From NCBI RefSeq assembly GCF_019599275.1, contig NZ_JAHZTD010000002.1, positions 1 through 64,000 of the forward strand: 64,000 nt of DNA, written 5' to 3'. Under the pieces are notes generated by a model. It saw nothing but the letters and a program-made list of their open reading frames with translations, searched no databases and was not told the origin of the DNA. This document shows positions 25,931 through 34,431 of this stretch, in pieces; positions within the stretch are counted from its first letter, which is position 1, and every line of letters begins with the position of its first letter. A program made the position numbers and the translations under genes. This stretch comes from Hymenobacter sp. HSC-4F20 (GTDB taxonomy: Bacteria; Bacteroidota; Bacteroidia; Cytophagales; Hymenobacteraceae).

Positions 25931-26629
25931 ATGATCAACAAAGTAGTGGCCGGTCCGGCTGAAGCCTTGCACGGCCTCACCGACGGCATGACCCTTATGC
26001 TGGGCGGCTTCGGCCTGTGCGGCATCCCCGAAAACTCTATCCAGGAAATTTTGCGCCTGGGCGTGCGAGGCCTCACCTGCATCAGCAACAATGCCGGCGT
26101 CGATGATTTCGGTATTGGCCGCCTGCTCCAGACCAAGCAGGTGCGCAAAATGATTTCCAGCTACGTGGGCGAAAACGCCGAGTTTGAGCGCCAGCTGCTG
26201 AGCGGAGAGCTGGAGGTAGAGCTGATTCCGCAGGGCACCCTGGCCGAGCGGTGCCGGGCCGGCGGCGCCGGCATTCCGGCCTTCTACACCCCAGCCGGCT
26301 ACGGCACCGAGGTAGGCGAAGGCAAGGAAAGCCGGGAGTTTAACGGCAAGATGTACCTGCTGGAAACCGCCCTGCACGCTGATTTTGCCTTCGTAAAAGC
26401 CTGGAAAGGCGACACGGCGGGCAACCTCATCTACAAAGGCACGGCCCGCAACTTCAACCCCATGATGGCCACGGCCGGCAAAATCACGGTGGCCGAAGTG
26501 GAAGAGCTGGTACCAGCCGGCGAGCTAGACCCCAACCAGATTCATACGCCTGGCATTTTTGTGCAGCGCATTTACCAGGGCCAGAACTACGAAAAGCGCA
26601 TTGAGCAGCGCACGGTCCGGCAGGGCTAG
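25931..26629 (+). CDS. scoA: CoA-transferase subunit A (SCOT type)
   Basis: The alpha subunit of a 3-oxoacid CoA-transferase, which moves CoA from succinyl-CoA to acetoacetate so that ketone bodies or amino-acid carbon enter acetyl-CoA. The 232 residues fit ScoA. Marks are [19 protein letters not shown] near 23, [50 protein letters not shown] and [17 protein letters not shown]. The catalytic Glu is on the B subunit. The frame is open 22 codons upstream, but ATG 25931 ([12 protein letters not shown]) is the family start. The B subunit is at 28049, separated from it by a serine hydrolase gene, an unusual arrangement. Confidence 0.94.
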   Translation: MINKVVAGPAEALHGLTDGMTLMLGGFGLCGIPENSIQEILRLGVRGLTCISNNAGVDDFGIGRLLQTKQVRKMISSYVGENAEFERQLLSGELEVELIPQGTLAERCRAGGAGIPAFYTPAGYGTEVGEGKESREFNGKMYLLETALHADFAFVKAWKGDTAGNLIYKGTARNFNPMMATAGKITVAEVEELVPAGELDPNQIHTPGIFVQRIYQGQNYEKRIEQRTVRQG

Positions 26630-26718
26630 GGTTTGCCCGGCAGCATCTGCCATGCTGCCCTCCCGAAAAGCCAGCCTACCCCTACCCCTTGGGTTGAGGT
26701 GAACCTAGTTTCAGGAAT

Positions 26719-28020
26719 ATGAAAAAGACCGTTTTTGCGCTTGTATTAAGTTTCGCCGCCACCCACGCCTGGGCCCAAACCGCGGCGCCGGTCAAGGCTC
26801 AGACTGCTAAGGCCCAAACCCTGCAGCTGGCCCCCAAACCGTTGCCGGCGCTGGACAAGCTGTTGCAGGAATATACCGCGGCCAACCGGGTGCCCGGCGC
26901 CATTGCTCTGATTGCCCAGGACGGAAAAATCATTTACCGCAAGGCAATAGGGCTGGATGACGTGGCCACAAAAAAGCCTTTGCGGGAAGATGCCATCCTG
27001 CGCATTGCCTCCCAAACCAAGGCCATTACCAGCGTGGGCGTAATGATGCTCTACGATGATGGGAAGCTGCAGCTCGACGACCCCATTTCCAAGTATCTGC
27101 CCGCCTTCCGCAACCCGCGGGTGCTGGCTACTTTTAACGCCCAGGACTCAACGTACACCACCGTTCCGGCCCGCAGCGAGGTAACTATCCGGCAGTTGCT
27201 CACCCACACGTCGGGCATTAGCTACCCCGTCATCGGCACCAAAGAAGCCCGCGCCATTTACGCCAAGGCCCGTATCCCCAGCGGCATTGGTACGCCGGGC
27301 GGTACGCTGGCCGAGGCCATGAATGCGCTGGGCCCGCTGCCACTACTGCACCAACCCGGCGAGCAGTTCACCTACGGCCTGAGCGTGGACGTGCTGGGCC
27401 GCCTAATTGAGGTAGTGTCGGGTCAGTCGCTCGATGCGTTTCTGCGCACCCGCCTGTTTGAGCCTCTGGCCATGCGGGATACCTATTTCTACCTCCCAAC
27501 CGAAAAGCAGTCTAGGCTAGCTGTGCTTTACACCGAGGATGCTAGCAAGAAAACGGTGAAGATGCCCCCTCAAGGCGGCATGAGCCCCGATTATCCCAAG
27601 GCCAAGGGCACGTACTTTTCGGGCGGGGCCGGCCTGTCGTCTACCATCGATGACTACGCCGCGTTCCTGCAAATGCTGCTCAATGAGGGGGAATACCGCG
27701 GACAACGGCTGCTCAAACCTGCCACTGTGCGCCTGATGACCTCCAATCAGATTGGGGAGGTCAACCAAGGTGAAAACAAGTTTGGGTTGGGCTTTAGCCT
27801 GACTACCAGCAAAACCGCCGCGCAAACCGGTCTTTCCGAAGGCTCCTACGAGTGGGGCGGCATCTTCGGGACTACCTACTGGGTTGACCCGAAGGCGAAA
27901 ATCGTGGCCCTGCTCTACACCCAAAAATACCCCAACACCACGGGCGGCGACCTAGCCGGCAAGTTCAAGCGCCTGGTTCGGCAGGCGGTGATTGAGCCCC
28001 AGGCTGCCACAGTGAAATAA
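26719..28020 (+). CDS. Exported serine hydrolase, class C beta-lactamase family
   Basis: A 433-residue secreted or periplasmic protein of the beta-lactamase/DD-peptidase (EstB, CubicO) family. The signal peptide ends at about AWAQ (20). The catalytic SxxK is ASQTK (Ser98, Lys101), and the second motif, usually YxN, reads YGLS near 219 and so lacks Asn. A GGIFGT motif near 381 stands where class C enzymes have KTG. This pattern fits esterases or D-amino-acid peptidases better than antibiotic-hydrolysing beta-lactamases. It lies between scoA and scoB with short gaps (89 and 28 bases) and the same direction, so it is probably co-transcribed; a role tied to 3-oxoacids, for example hydroxybutyrate ester hydrolysis, is only inference. 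Confidence 0.9.
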   Translation: MKKTVFALVLSFAATHAWAQTAAPVKAQTAKAQTLQLAPKPLPALDKLLQEYTAANRVPGAIALIAQDGKIIYRKAIGLDDVATKKPLREDAILRIASQTKAITSVGVMMLYDDGKLQLDDPISKYLPAFRNPRVLATFNAQDSTYTTVPARSEVTIRQLLTHTSGISYPVIGTKEARAIYAKARIPSGIGTPGGTLAEAMNALGPLPLLHQPGEQFTYGLSVDVLGRLIEVVSGQSLDAFLRTRLFEPLAMRDTYFYLPTEKQSRLAVLYTEDASKKTVKMPPQGGMSPDYPKAKGTYFSGGAGLSSTIDDYAAFLQMLLNEGEYRGQRLLKPATVRLMTSNQIGEVNQGENKFGLGFSLTTSKTAAQTGLSEGSYEWGGIFGTTYWVDPKAKIVALLYTQKYPNTTGGDLAGKFKRLVRQAVIEPQAATVK

Positions 28021-28048
28021 GTTGCTCCTCCCTACCCCGCCCATCATC

Positions 28049-28705
28049 ATGTTAGATAAACACGGCATTGCCCGGCGCATCGCGCAAGAAGTAGAAAATA
28101 ACTCCTACGTCAACCTCGGTATCGGCATCCCAACGCTGGTGGCCAACTACATTCCCGAAGGCATCAATGTGGAGCTGCAGTCCGAAAACGGTCTGCTGGG
28201 CATGGGTCCCTTCCCTACCGATGCTGAAGTGGACCCCGACCTCATCAATGCCGGCAAACAAACGGTGACTACCCTACCCGGCTCCAGCCTCTTCAGCTCC
28301 GCCGATTCCTTCGCCATGATTCGGGGGGAGCACGTGGACCTGACCATTCTGGGTGCTATGGAAGTGTCGGAAACCGGCGACATTGCCAACTGGAAGATTC
28401 CGGGCAAAATGGTGAAGGGTATGGGCGGCGCCATGGACCTGGTAGCCTCAGCCAAAAACATTATTGTGGCCATGCAGCACGTAGCCAAAGACGGTTCCAG
28501 CAAGCTGCTCCCTGCCTGCACGCTGCCTATCACCGGCCTGCGCTGCGTCAAGAAAATTGTAACCGAGTTGGCTGTCCTCGATGTGACGCCCGATGGGTTC
28601 GTGCTGCGTGAGCGGGCGCCCGGCGTAACTGTGGAGCAGATTAAAGCAGCCACTGCCGGCAAGCTGGTCATTCCCGACGAGGTGCCTGAAATGCAGGGTG
28701 TGTAG
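28049..28705 (+). CDS. scoB: CoA-transferase subunit B (SCOT type)
   Basis: The beta subunit of the 3-oxoacid CoA-transferase. It carries the catalytic glutamate, in [11 protein letters not shown] near 50, which forms the acyl-CoA thioester intermediate. Other marks are [15 protein letters not shown] near 25, [23 protein letters not shown] near 98 and [14 protein letters not shown] near 125. The 218 residues are normal. ATG 28049 is chosen although the frame is open nine codons further. It is the last gene of the sco group and is followed by a nested palindromic element that should stop transcripts from both sides. Confidence 0.95.
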   Translation: MLDKHGIARRIAQEVENNSYVNLGIGIPTLVANYIPEGINVELQSENGLLGMGPFPTDAEVDPDLINAGKQTVTTLPGSSLFSSADSFAMIRGEHVDLTILGAMEVSETGDIANWKIPGKMVKGMGGAMDLVASAKNIIVAMQHVAKDGSSKLLPACTLPITGLRCVKKIVTELAVLDVTPDGFVLRERAPGVTVEQIKAATAGKLVIPDEVPEMQGV

Positions 28706-28723
28706 GTGATGATGAAATCAGGT

Positions 28724-28880
28724 AACAGGTAAAAAGTAACCAGTCTGTCATCCTGAGCACAGCGAAGGACCTCTACCGCCTTGTAGGGGTAGCAGAGTTA
28801 CCTCAGGTCCTTCGCTGCGCTCAGGATGACAAGCGGGTTTTCTTTTCCTGGTCACCCCCAGCTTTGACCTTTTACCTGTT
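28724..28880. repeat. Nested palindromic intergenic element
   Basis: The inner arms 28747-28772 and 28805-28830 are 26 bp with one mismatch and carry tcatcctgagc and agcgaaggacct. An outer pair aacaggtaaaa (28724-28734) and ttttacctgtt (28870-28880) is perfect. The innermost part has a further short stem (ctacc/ggtag). The core motif is one I recall from many bacterial genomes as a dispersed repeat between genes. It sits between convergent scoB and the gene at 28886. Confidence 0.85.
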
Positions 28881-28885
28881 CCCCT

Positions 28886-29362
28886 TCATCTACCCCCCAA
28901 AAATGCCTTCGCCATGATGTGCTTGGCAGCTTCGAGGGTAAAATGGGAGAAATGCCGGCGGAAGTGGGCCAGGGCATCGGGGGGGGTAAGTCCGCCGGCG
29001 CGCACGGCATCGGCGAGGTAGAACGCCAGGGTTTCGGGCTGGCCGGTAAGGGCCGGAAACTCGTGATGGTCCTTGTAGCGGCTCAGAATAGAAACGCGCA
29101 ATTCGGCCGTGGCTCCGGGCACCTGCCGCAGCAGCCGCTCCATTAGCAGCTGTACTTCATCCATGAACATGGTGCGCACCAGGCCATGCGGTGCGAGCAC
29201 GGCCTGCCCGGCCACGGCCGTGAGCAGCACGGCCGCCGGAGTTTCCGGAGCCCAGCGAGCCGCTTCCGCGGGGGCGCACAGCCAGGCCGTGGGCGGGAAG
29301 GCTTCGGGAGCTGATAAGATGCGCTCCAGCGTTTGCAGACGGCGTTCTTCGGGCGGTAGCAT
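28886..29362 (-). CDS. Hypothetical protein
   Basis: A 158-residue protein with no family that I recognise. It is Ala/Leu/Arg-rich and appears helical and soluble. The N-terminus MLPPEERRLQTLERIL precedes a hydrophobic stretch (PAAVLLTAVAGQAVL, about 42-56) too short and mixed for a clear membrane segment. The C-terminus has DHHEFPALTGQPETLAFYLADA and FRRHFSHFTLEAAKHIM. ATG 29362 is preferred over the longer frame reaching 29593, which would run through the promoter of the opposing gene. A TACCTTGC sequence just upstream could be a degraded promoter box. It is divergent from the GNAT-nitrilase gene. Confidence 0.65.
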   Translation of the reverse strand: MLPPEERRLQTLERILSAPEAFPPTAWLCAPAEAARWAPETPAAVLLTAVAGQAVLAPHGLVRTMFMDEVQLLMERLLRQVPGATAELRVSILSRYKDHHEFPALTGQPETLAFYLADAVRAGGLTPPDALAHFRRHFSHFTLEAAKHIMAKAFLGGR

Positions 29363-29500
29363 ACGGCAAGGTACGAGGATACCAGCGGACGCCGGCCGTG
29401 TGCGGCCCACGAGTACGGCCAATGGCGCGGGAGTGAGCCTTTTTGTCACCAAAATTGTTAGGCAGCCGTAAGACCAGCGCCAGGCCCGGTAACCGCACGG

Positions 29501-29508
29501 TATCTTTG
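29501..29508 (+). promoter_or_regulatory. Promoter box of the GNAT-nitrilase gene
   Basis: TATCTTTG, an exact -7 element, 34 bases before the ATG at 29543. No -33 TTG was seen at the normal spacing. Confidence 0.5.
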
Positions 29509-29542
29509 CGCTTCTTTCCCTGACATTCTGCACTGACTTTAT

Positions 29543-31246
29543 ATGGCAACGAGTTCTAACGGCAAGGCCAACGGTGCCCACGCCAAAAAACAAACCTTAC
29601 CCGGCATGCCCCAGAACCCGGAGCTGCTGACGCCCACGGCCATTCCGGCCCATAAGCTGGTGCTGCGCACGCTGCGTCGCAACGACTTCAAGGCCGTGAA
29701 GGAAATCATGGACAAGGTGTACTCCAACATGGAGGGCTCCTGGTCGCACGAGGAGTACAACGCGCTGCTGAAGAAATTTCCGGAAGGTCAGATCTGCATC
29801 GAGGACAACGGACAAATAGTGGCCGCGGCCCTGGCCATCATCGTGCAGTACTCCGACTTCGGCGACCGGCACACCTACGCCAAAATCACGGGCCACGGCA
29901 AGTTTAACACCCACAACCCCGATGGCGACACGCTCTACGGCGTGGACGTGTTCGTGGACCCCGAGTACCGCTCCCTGCGCCTGGGCCGCCGCCTCTACGA
30001 CGCCCGCAAGGAGCTGTGCGAAAACCTGAACCTGCGCGCCATGGTAGCGGGCGGCCGCATTCCGGGCTACGCGGCCTACGCCAACGAGATGACGCCGGCC
30101 AAGTACGTGGAAATGGTGCGGGCCAAGGAAATTACTGACCCCATCCTCACCTTCCAGCTCTCCAACGAGTTTCACGTCCGCAAAATCATCCGCGGCTACC
30201 TGCCCTACGACTCCGAGTCCAAGGCGTACGCTACCCTGCTGGAGTGGATTAACGTGTACTACGACGAGGAATCCGACAAGCTGATCGGTAACCAGAAGTC
30301 GAACGTGCGCATTGGCATTGTGCAGTGGCAGATGCGGGCCACCAAAAACCTGGAGGACTTTTTCCAGCAGATGGAGTTTTTCGTGGATACCGTATCGGGC
30401 TACAAGGCCGACTGCGTGCTGTTCCCGGAGTTTTTCAACGCCCCCATGATGGCACTTACCAACGAGGAGTCGCCGTCGGTAGCTATCCGCTCGATGGCGG
30501 CCTTCACCGAGCCCATCAAAACCAAAATGATGGAGCTGGCCGTGAGCTACAACATCAACGTTATTGCCGGCTCCATGCCGCTCTACGATGATGGCAAGCT
30601 CTACAACGTGAGCTACCTCTGCCGCCGCGATGGTACCGTGGACGAGCAGTACAAGCTGCACGTAACCCCCGACGAGGCCAGCTACTGGGGCATGCGCGGC
30701 GGCGACAAGCTGCGCTGCTTCGACACGGATTTCGGCAAAATCGGCATCCTGATCTGCTACGACGTGGAGTTCCCCGAACTCTCCCGCATGCTGTCCGACG
30801 AAGGCATGAAGATTCTGTTCGTGCCCTTCTGGACCGATACCAAGAACGCCTACCAGCGCGTGCGCCTCTGCGCCCAGGCCCGGGCCATTGAAAACGAGTG
30901 CTACGTGGCCATTACCGGCTCGGTGGGCAACCTGCCCCGCGTCGAGAACATGGACATTCAGTACTCGCAGTCGGCCGTGTTCAGCCCCTCGGACTTTGCC
31001 TTCCCCCACGACGCCATCGTGGCCGAGGCTACCCCGAACACGGAAATGACCCTGATTGCCGACCTCGACCTGGACCTGCTCAAGGACCTGAACACCAGCG
31101 GGGCCGTGCGTAACCTCCGCGACCGGCGCAAAGACCTATATACCCTGAGCTGGAAGAAGACGGAACGCGACGACGAGCTGCTGGCCCAGGGCGAAGAACG
31201 GGCCCCCAAAACCGCCAGCCGCCGCAAAGCGGTAGCTGCGGGCTAG
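29543..31246 (+). CDS. GNAT acetyltransferase fused to carbon-nitrogen hydrolase
   Basis: A 567-residue two-domain cytoplasmic enzyme. Residues 33-210 form a GNAT-type acyltransferase (LVLRTLRRNDFKAVKEIM, GVDVFVDPEYRSLRLGRRLYDARK, with the acyl-CoA loop RLGRR). Residues 250-525 form a nitrilase-superfamily domain with the full triad: Glu in LFPEFFNAP near 294, Lys in YKLHVTPDE near 372 and Cys in ILICYDVEFPE near 407. Architectures of this kind are widespread in Bacteroidota but I know of no proven reaction. One plausible scheme is that ammonia or an amine released by the amidase half is acylated by the GNAT half. It is monocistronic, with its own promoter box and terminator. Confidence 0.92.
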   Translation: MATSSNGKANGAHAKKQTLPGMPQNPELLTPTAIPAHKLVLRTLRRNDFKAVKEIMDKVYSNMEGSWSHEEYNALLKKFPEGQICIEDNGQIVAAALAIIVQYSDFGDRHTYAKITGHGKFNTHNPDGDTLYGVDVFVDPEYRSLRLGRRLYDARKELCENLNLRAMVAGGRIPGYAAYANEMTPAKYVEMVRAKEITDPILTFQLSNEFHVRKIIRGYLPYDSESKAYATLLEWINVYYDEESDKLIGNQKSNVRIGIVQWQMRATKNLEDFFQQMEFFVDTVSGYKADCVLFPEFFNAPMMALTNEESPSVAIRSMAAFTEPIKTKMMELAVSYNINVIAGSMPLYDDGKLYNVSYLCRRDGTVDEQYKLHVTPDEASYWGMRGGDKLRCFDTDFGKIGILICYDVEFPELSRMLSDEGMKILFVPFWTDTKNAYQRVRLCAQARAIENECYVAITGSVGNLPRVENMDIQYSQSAVFSPSDFAFPHDAIVAEATPNTEMTLIADLDLDLLKDLNTSGAVRNLRDRRKDLYTLSWKKTERDDELLAQGEERAPKTASRRKAVAAG

Positions 31247-31268
31247 TTCTACTCCCTGTTATGCTTTT

Positions 31269-31304
31269 AACGGCCTGTCAAGCGTGCTTGGCAGGCCGTT
31301 TTTA
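31269..31304 (+). terminator. Terminator of the GNAT-nitrilase gene
   Basis: A 15-bp stem (31269-31283 and 31286-31300) with one mismatch and a 2-base loop, followed by TTTTT. It starts 22 bases after the stop codon. The stretch 31305-31490 holds a short palindrome and no gene. Confidence 0.85.
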
Positions 31305-31434
31305 CTATGTGTACCCAGGTATAGTTTTTTGGCTTTAGCTCCCTAAAACGGCCTTTTTTAACGAATAGAATTAAAAGCACATTAATTACTGCTGACGTAA
31401 AGGCCAATCAGCGCGTGGTTGCGTATCTACTGCA

Positions 31435-31446
31435 GCCTATATAGGC
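31435..31446. promoter_or_regulatory. Perfect 12-bp palindrome upstream of the DUF4394 gene
   Basis: gcctatataggc, a perfect palindrome 45 bases before the ATG at 31491, within otherwise AT-rich leader sequence. Its size and place would suit a dimeric repressor or activator, but nothing else shows function. Confidence 0.4.
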
Positions 31447-31490
31447 AGTCCACCTTAATCTGTCAACCATTCACTAACTCTACTTATTTC

Positions 31491-33506
31491 ATGTTCACAC
31501 ATTCTACTCGCCGGAAGGCAGCCCGTCGGGGCGTCTTCCTGATGGGCGCTCTGGCCTTGTCGGCGGCTACCCTAGGCACCACGCAGGCTCAGACAGTTTA
31601 TGGACTTACTTCAATTGCTGCTCCTAGACTGGTCACCTTCCAAGCCACCAGTCCTGGCACTTACACCTCATCTCTAGCTATTACCGGTTTGGCAACAGGC
31701 CAGACCCTGGTAGGTATGGATGTACGGCCTAATACCGGAGAGCTATTTGCGCTTGGCTATAACGCCAGCACCACTCAGGCACAGCTATACACGCTAAGTA
31801 CCACGAGTGGGGCACTAACCCCTATCGGTAGCGCACTTACGCTTAACCTGGGCAATACTCCTTCTCCTATACCTTCAGACTACCCAATACGAGTAGGCTT
31901 CGATTTCAACCCTACCGTGGACCGGATTCGAGTGACTGGAGTAAACAATAGCAACTTCCGCCTAAACCCTAACAACGGAGCCCTGGCGGCCACTGATGGA
32001 AACTTAGCCTACGCCGCTACAGATGCCAATGCCGGTCAAACGCCATCCATAGGAGCGGTTGCCTACACCAACAGCTACATTGGGGCAACCAGCACCCGGC
32101 TGTATAATATTGACGAGGCGGCCAACCGGCTAACTTTCCAAGATCCGCCGAATAGTGGAACTTTGAATACTGTTGGCTCTCTAGCGCTGGGCAATGTTCT
32201 TCCGCAGAGTTTCGATCTGGATATATATTTCAATCCTACTACGGGTACGAACCAGGCATACTTGTCGGCCTCTACCCTTGACCCAGCGGATTATATCAAT
32301 GATTTCTACACTGTGGATCTGGCTACCGGAACTGCTACCCGTGTAGGTAGAACTGCTGGCGCGACCATAGCACCTTTAACGGATATTGCCGTTGCCATTG
32401 ACCGCCCGGCCACGCTGCCGGCCGTTACCGGCCAGTTGGCCTACGCCCTGGCCGGTACCAACCTGCTCACGTTTGATACGGCCACGCCGGGTACTATCCG
32501 CACTTCGATGGGTATTACGGGGGTAGCTACCACGCAAACTGTCGTGGGCATGGATGTGCGTCCGCTGAACAATGCGCTGTACGCCCTGGGCTACGATGCC
32601 ACGGCCCAAACCGGCCAGCTCTACACCATTAACGCTACCACAGGAGCGGCTACTGCCCTGGGCGGAACGATGGCCCTGCCACTGGGTTCGGGCAGCATTG
32701 CCTTCGACTTTAACCCCAGCGCGGACCGCATCCGGATTGAGGGCGTCAACCGGGCTAACTTCCGGATTAACCCCAATGACCTTTCCATGGCTCCTATAGT
32801 GGACGGCACCATCACTTACGCCACCGGCGACGCCAACGCCAGCGCTACCCCGGCCATCGGCTCGGTAGCTTACACCAACAGCTACCCCGGCCCGGCCGGC
32901 ACTACGGCGGCCCCGCGCACCACTACCCTCTTCGGCTACGATGAGGCCCTGAACATACTGGTGCGCCAAGATGCAAATGCGGGCACGCTGACGACTATCG
33001 GGGCTTCCACGGTTACGGTAACGCCCGGCACCAACGTAGACCTGGACATCTTCAGCACGGCTGAGAACACCAACACCGCCTACCTGGTGGCTACCTCGGG
33101 CGGTTCGCTCAACTCCAGCCTCTACTCTCTGAACCTGACCTCCGGCGCCGCCACGGCTCCCATGATGATTGGCAACGGCATCACCGTACGCGACATTGCC
33201 ATTGCCGCGCCCACAGGCGTGACTACGGGTGTTCGTCAGGCAGAAGTAGCCACTGGCTTCGTGCTGTACCCCAACCCGGTTACGGCCGGCTCTCAACTCA
33301 GCTTCCGCCTACCCCGCGCCGGTCAGGCGGAGCTTACCCTTACTGATGCCCTGGGCCGCACCGTGGAGCGCAAAGCTGCCGGCACGCTGGCGGCGGGTGC
33401 CCATACGCTGAACTGGCAGCCCGCTACCCACCGGGCCGGCGTGTACTTCCTGCGCCTGACGGTGGATGGCCAGTCGGCTGGTACGCAGCGCGTAGTACTT
33501 CAGTAA
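31491..33506 (+). CDS. Secreted protein with two DUF4394 domains and T9SS sorting domain
   Basis: A 671-residue exported protein. The signal region is basic then hydrophobic (RRGVFLMGALALSAATLG, cleavage near TQAQ). Two DUF4394 units follow, about 38-325 and 330-600. They share VGMDVRP, FALGYN/YALGYD, QLYTL/QLYTI, FDFNP, DRIRVTGVNN/DRIRIEGVNR, NFRLNP/NFRINP and AYTNSY, so they are an internal duplication. The last 80 residues are a type IX secretion sorting domain (YPNPV, LSFRLPRAGQAELTLTDALGRTV, GVYFLRLTVDG). The protein should be released to the surface or medium through T9SS. The function of DUF4394 is unknown. The first copy uses more A/T-ending codons than the second. Start ATG 31491. 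Confidence 0.9.
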   Translation: MFTHSTRRKAARRGVFLMGALALSAATLGTTQAQTVYGLTSIAAPRLVTFQATSPGTYTSSLAITGLATGQTLVGMDVRPNTGELFALGYNASTTQAQLYTLSTTSGALTPIGSALTLNLGNTPSPIPSDYPIRVGFDFNPTVDRIRVTGVNNSNFRLNPNNGALAATDGNLAYAATDANAGQTPSIGAVAYTNSYIGATSTRLYNIDEAANRLTFQDPPNSGTLNTVGSLALGNVLPQSFDLDIYFNPTTGTNQAYLSASTLDPADYINDFYTVDLATGTATRVGRTAGATIAPLTDIAVAIDRPATLPAVTGQLAYALAGTNLLTFDTATPGTIRTSMGITGVATTQTVVGMDVRPLNNALYALGYDATAQTGQLYTINATTGAATALGGTMALPLGSGSIAFDFNPSADRIRIEGVNRANFRINPNDLSMAPIVDGTITYATGDANASATPAIGSVAYTNSYPGPAGTTAAPRTTTLFGYDEALNILVRQDANAGTLTTIGASTVTVTPGTNVDLDIFSTAENTNTAYLVATSGGSLNSSLYSLNLTSGAATAPMMIGNGITVRDIAIAAPTGVTTGVRQAEVATGFVLYPNPVTAGSQLSFRLPRAGQAELTLTDALGRTVERKAAGTLAAGAHTLNWQPATHRAGVYFLRLTVDGQSAGTQRVVLQ

Positions 33507-33521
33507 GCTTGTCTATTACGC

Positions 33522-33556
33522 AAAAAGCCGCTCTGCCTAAGGCAGAGCGGCTTTTT
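33522..33556. terminator. Bidirectional terminator
   Basis: A perfect 16-bp stem (33522-33537 and 33541-33556, aaaaagccgctctgcc and complement) with loop taa. It lies between the convergent DUF4394 and RDD genes. Confidence 0.9.
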
Positions 33557-33589
33557 TAATGGGCACATTTCCGTGAGCCTCCGTATCAG

Positions 33590-34327
33590 CTACATATGAG
33601 CACTATCGCGGCTGGCGAAGTAGGCATGGTCGCGCAGGATGGTGCGCAGAAAAGGCTCGTCGTGCAGGTCAGTCTGGATGCCGGTTACCCCTTTCACTTT
33701 ACCAGCTACCTCGTTGAGCAGCAGAAAGTCGTTGCGTTTGGTGGCCTGGTGCAGCAGCCGGCGTACCAGCGTAACATCCTGGTCGGAGAGCAATGCAGCT
33801 TGCTGGAATACGGGCTGGTAGCCGAGGGGCACCTGAGTTTCGGCCGTAACAGCCTGTACATCCGGGGTACGTGGGCGCAGGCTCACAACGGTAGTGCCAG
33901 CAGCCATATCCCCGAGGCGCTGGCCCCGGCCGTTAAGCAGCGTAGCCACCAGAGCCAGGGCCCCAAAGGTCATCCCGATTTCCACCAGCCCAATCAACCA
34001 GCGCAGCAGGTAGTCACCGAGGCCGGGGCGACTACCGTCGAGGCGGGCCACTTTCAGGTGGCGCAGGTGCTTGCCTAAACTTTGGCCATTGAAGAAAACC
34101 TCGCATACGGGATGGTACACCAGCAAGGGTGCCGAAATTAGGGCATAAGCAAGAATACGATGCTCATCGGAGGAATTGGACAGTTGTTCAATCAAAAAGT
34201 TAAGCACCAAGGCCCAAAGGCCCATCACCAGCAGGTCCAGTAACTGGGCCACTACCCGGTCGCCTACGCTGGCCGCTTCATATTCTAGAACAACATTTTG
34301 AGTGGTATGAATGCGAATGGTGCTCAT
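33590..34327 (-). CDS. RDD family membrane protein
   Basis: A 245-residue membrane protein. The RDD domain occupies about 15-150: the opening YEAASVGDRVVAQLLDLLVMGLW contains the Arg and Asp family marks, a second segment follows at about 52-75 (LISAPLLVYHPVCEVFFNGQSLGKHL), then LVEIGMTFGALALVATLL. The loop GQSLGKHLRHLKVAR is typical. The cytoplasmic C-terminal tail (about 165-245) is soluble. RDD proteins are thought to be transporters or membrane partners of unknown substrate. It diverges from the SpoIIM-like gene by 104 bases; the RDD-SpoIIM-DUF4129-MoxR-DUF58 grouping recurs in many bacteria, which suggests a shared role. Confidence 0.92.
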   Translation of the reverse strand: MSTIRIHTTQNVVLEYEAASVGDRVVAQLLDLLVMGLWALVLNFLIEQLSNSSDEHRILAYALISAPLLVYHPVCEVFFNGQSLGKHLRHLKVARLDGSRPGLGDYLLRWLIGLVEIGMTFGALALVATLLNGRGQRLGDMAAGTTVVSLRPRTPDVQAVTAETQVPLGYQPVFQQAALLSDQDVTLVRRLLHQATKRNDFLLLNEVAGKVKGVTGIQTDLHDEPFLRTILRDHAYFASRDSAHM

Positions 34328-34431
34328 AAAGCAAAAAATGCCCCGTCCAAGGCCGTCTGAATCCTGTATATTTAGCCCGGCGCCCTGCGCGAACTAGTGT
34401 GTATAAATGCCGCTAAGGCGGAAGTTTGCTT

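Noticed and set aside
26719..28020. An antibiotic-resistance beta-lactamase
   Set aside because: SxxK is present, but the second motif lacks Asn (YGLS) and no KTG triad is seen, so an esterase or peptidase-like serine hydrolase is more likely.
29597..31009. A 470-codon open frame opposite the GNAT-nitrilase gene
   Set aside because: It is a shadow; the sense strand has two complete catalytic domains.
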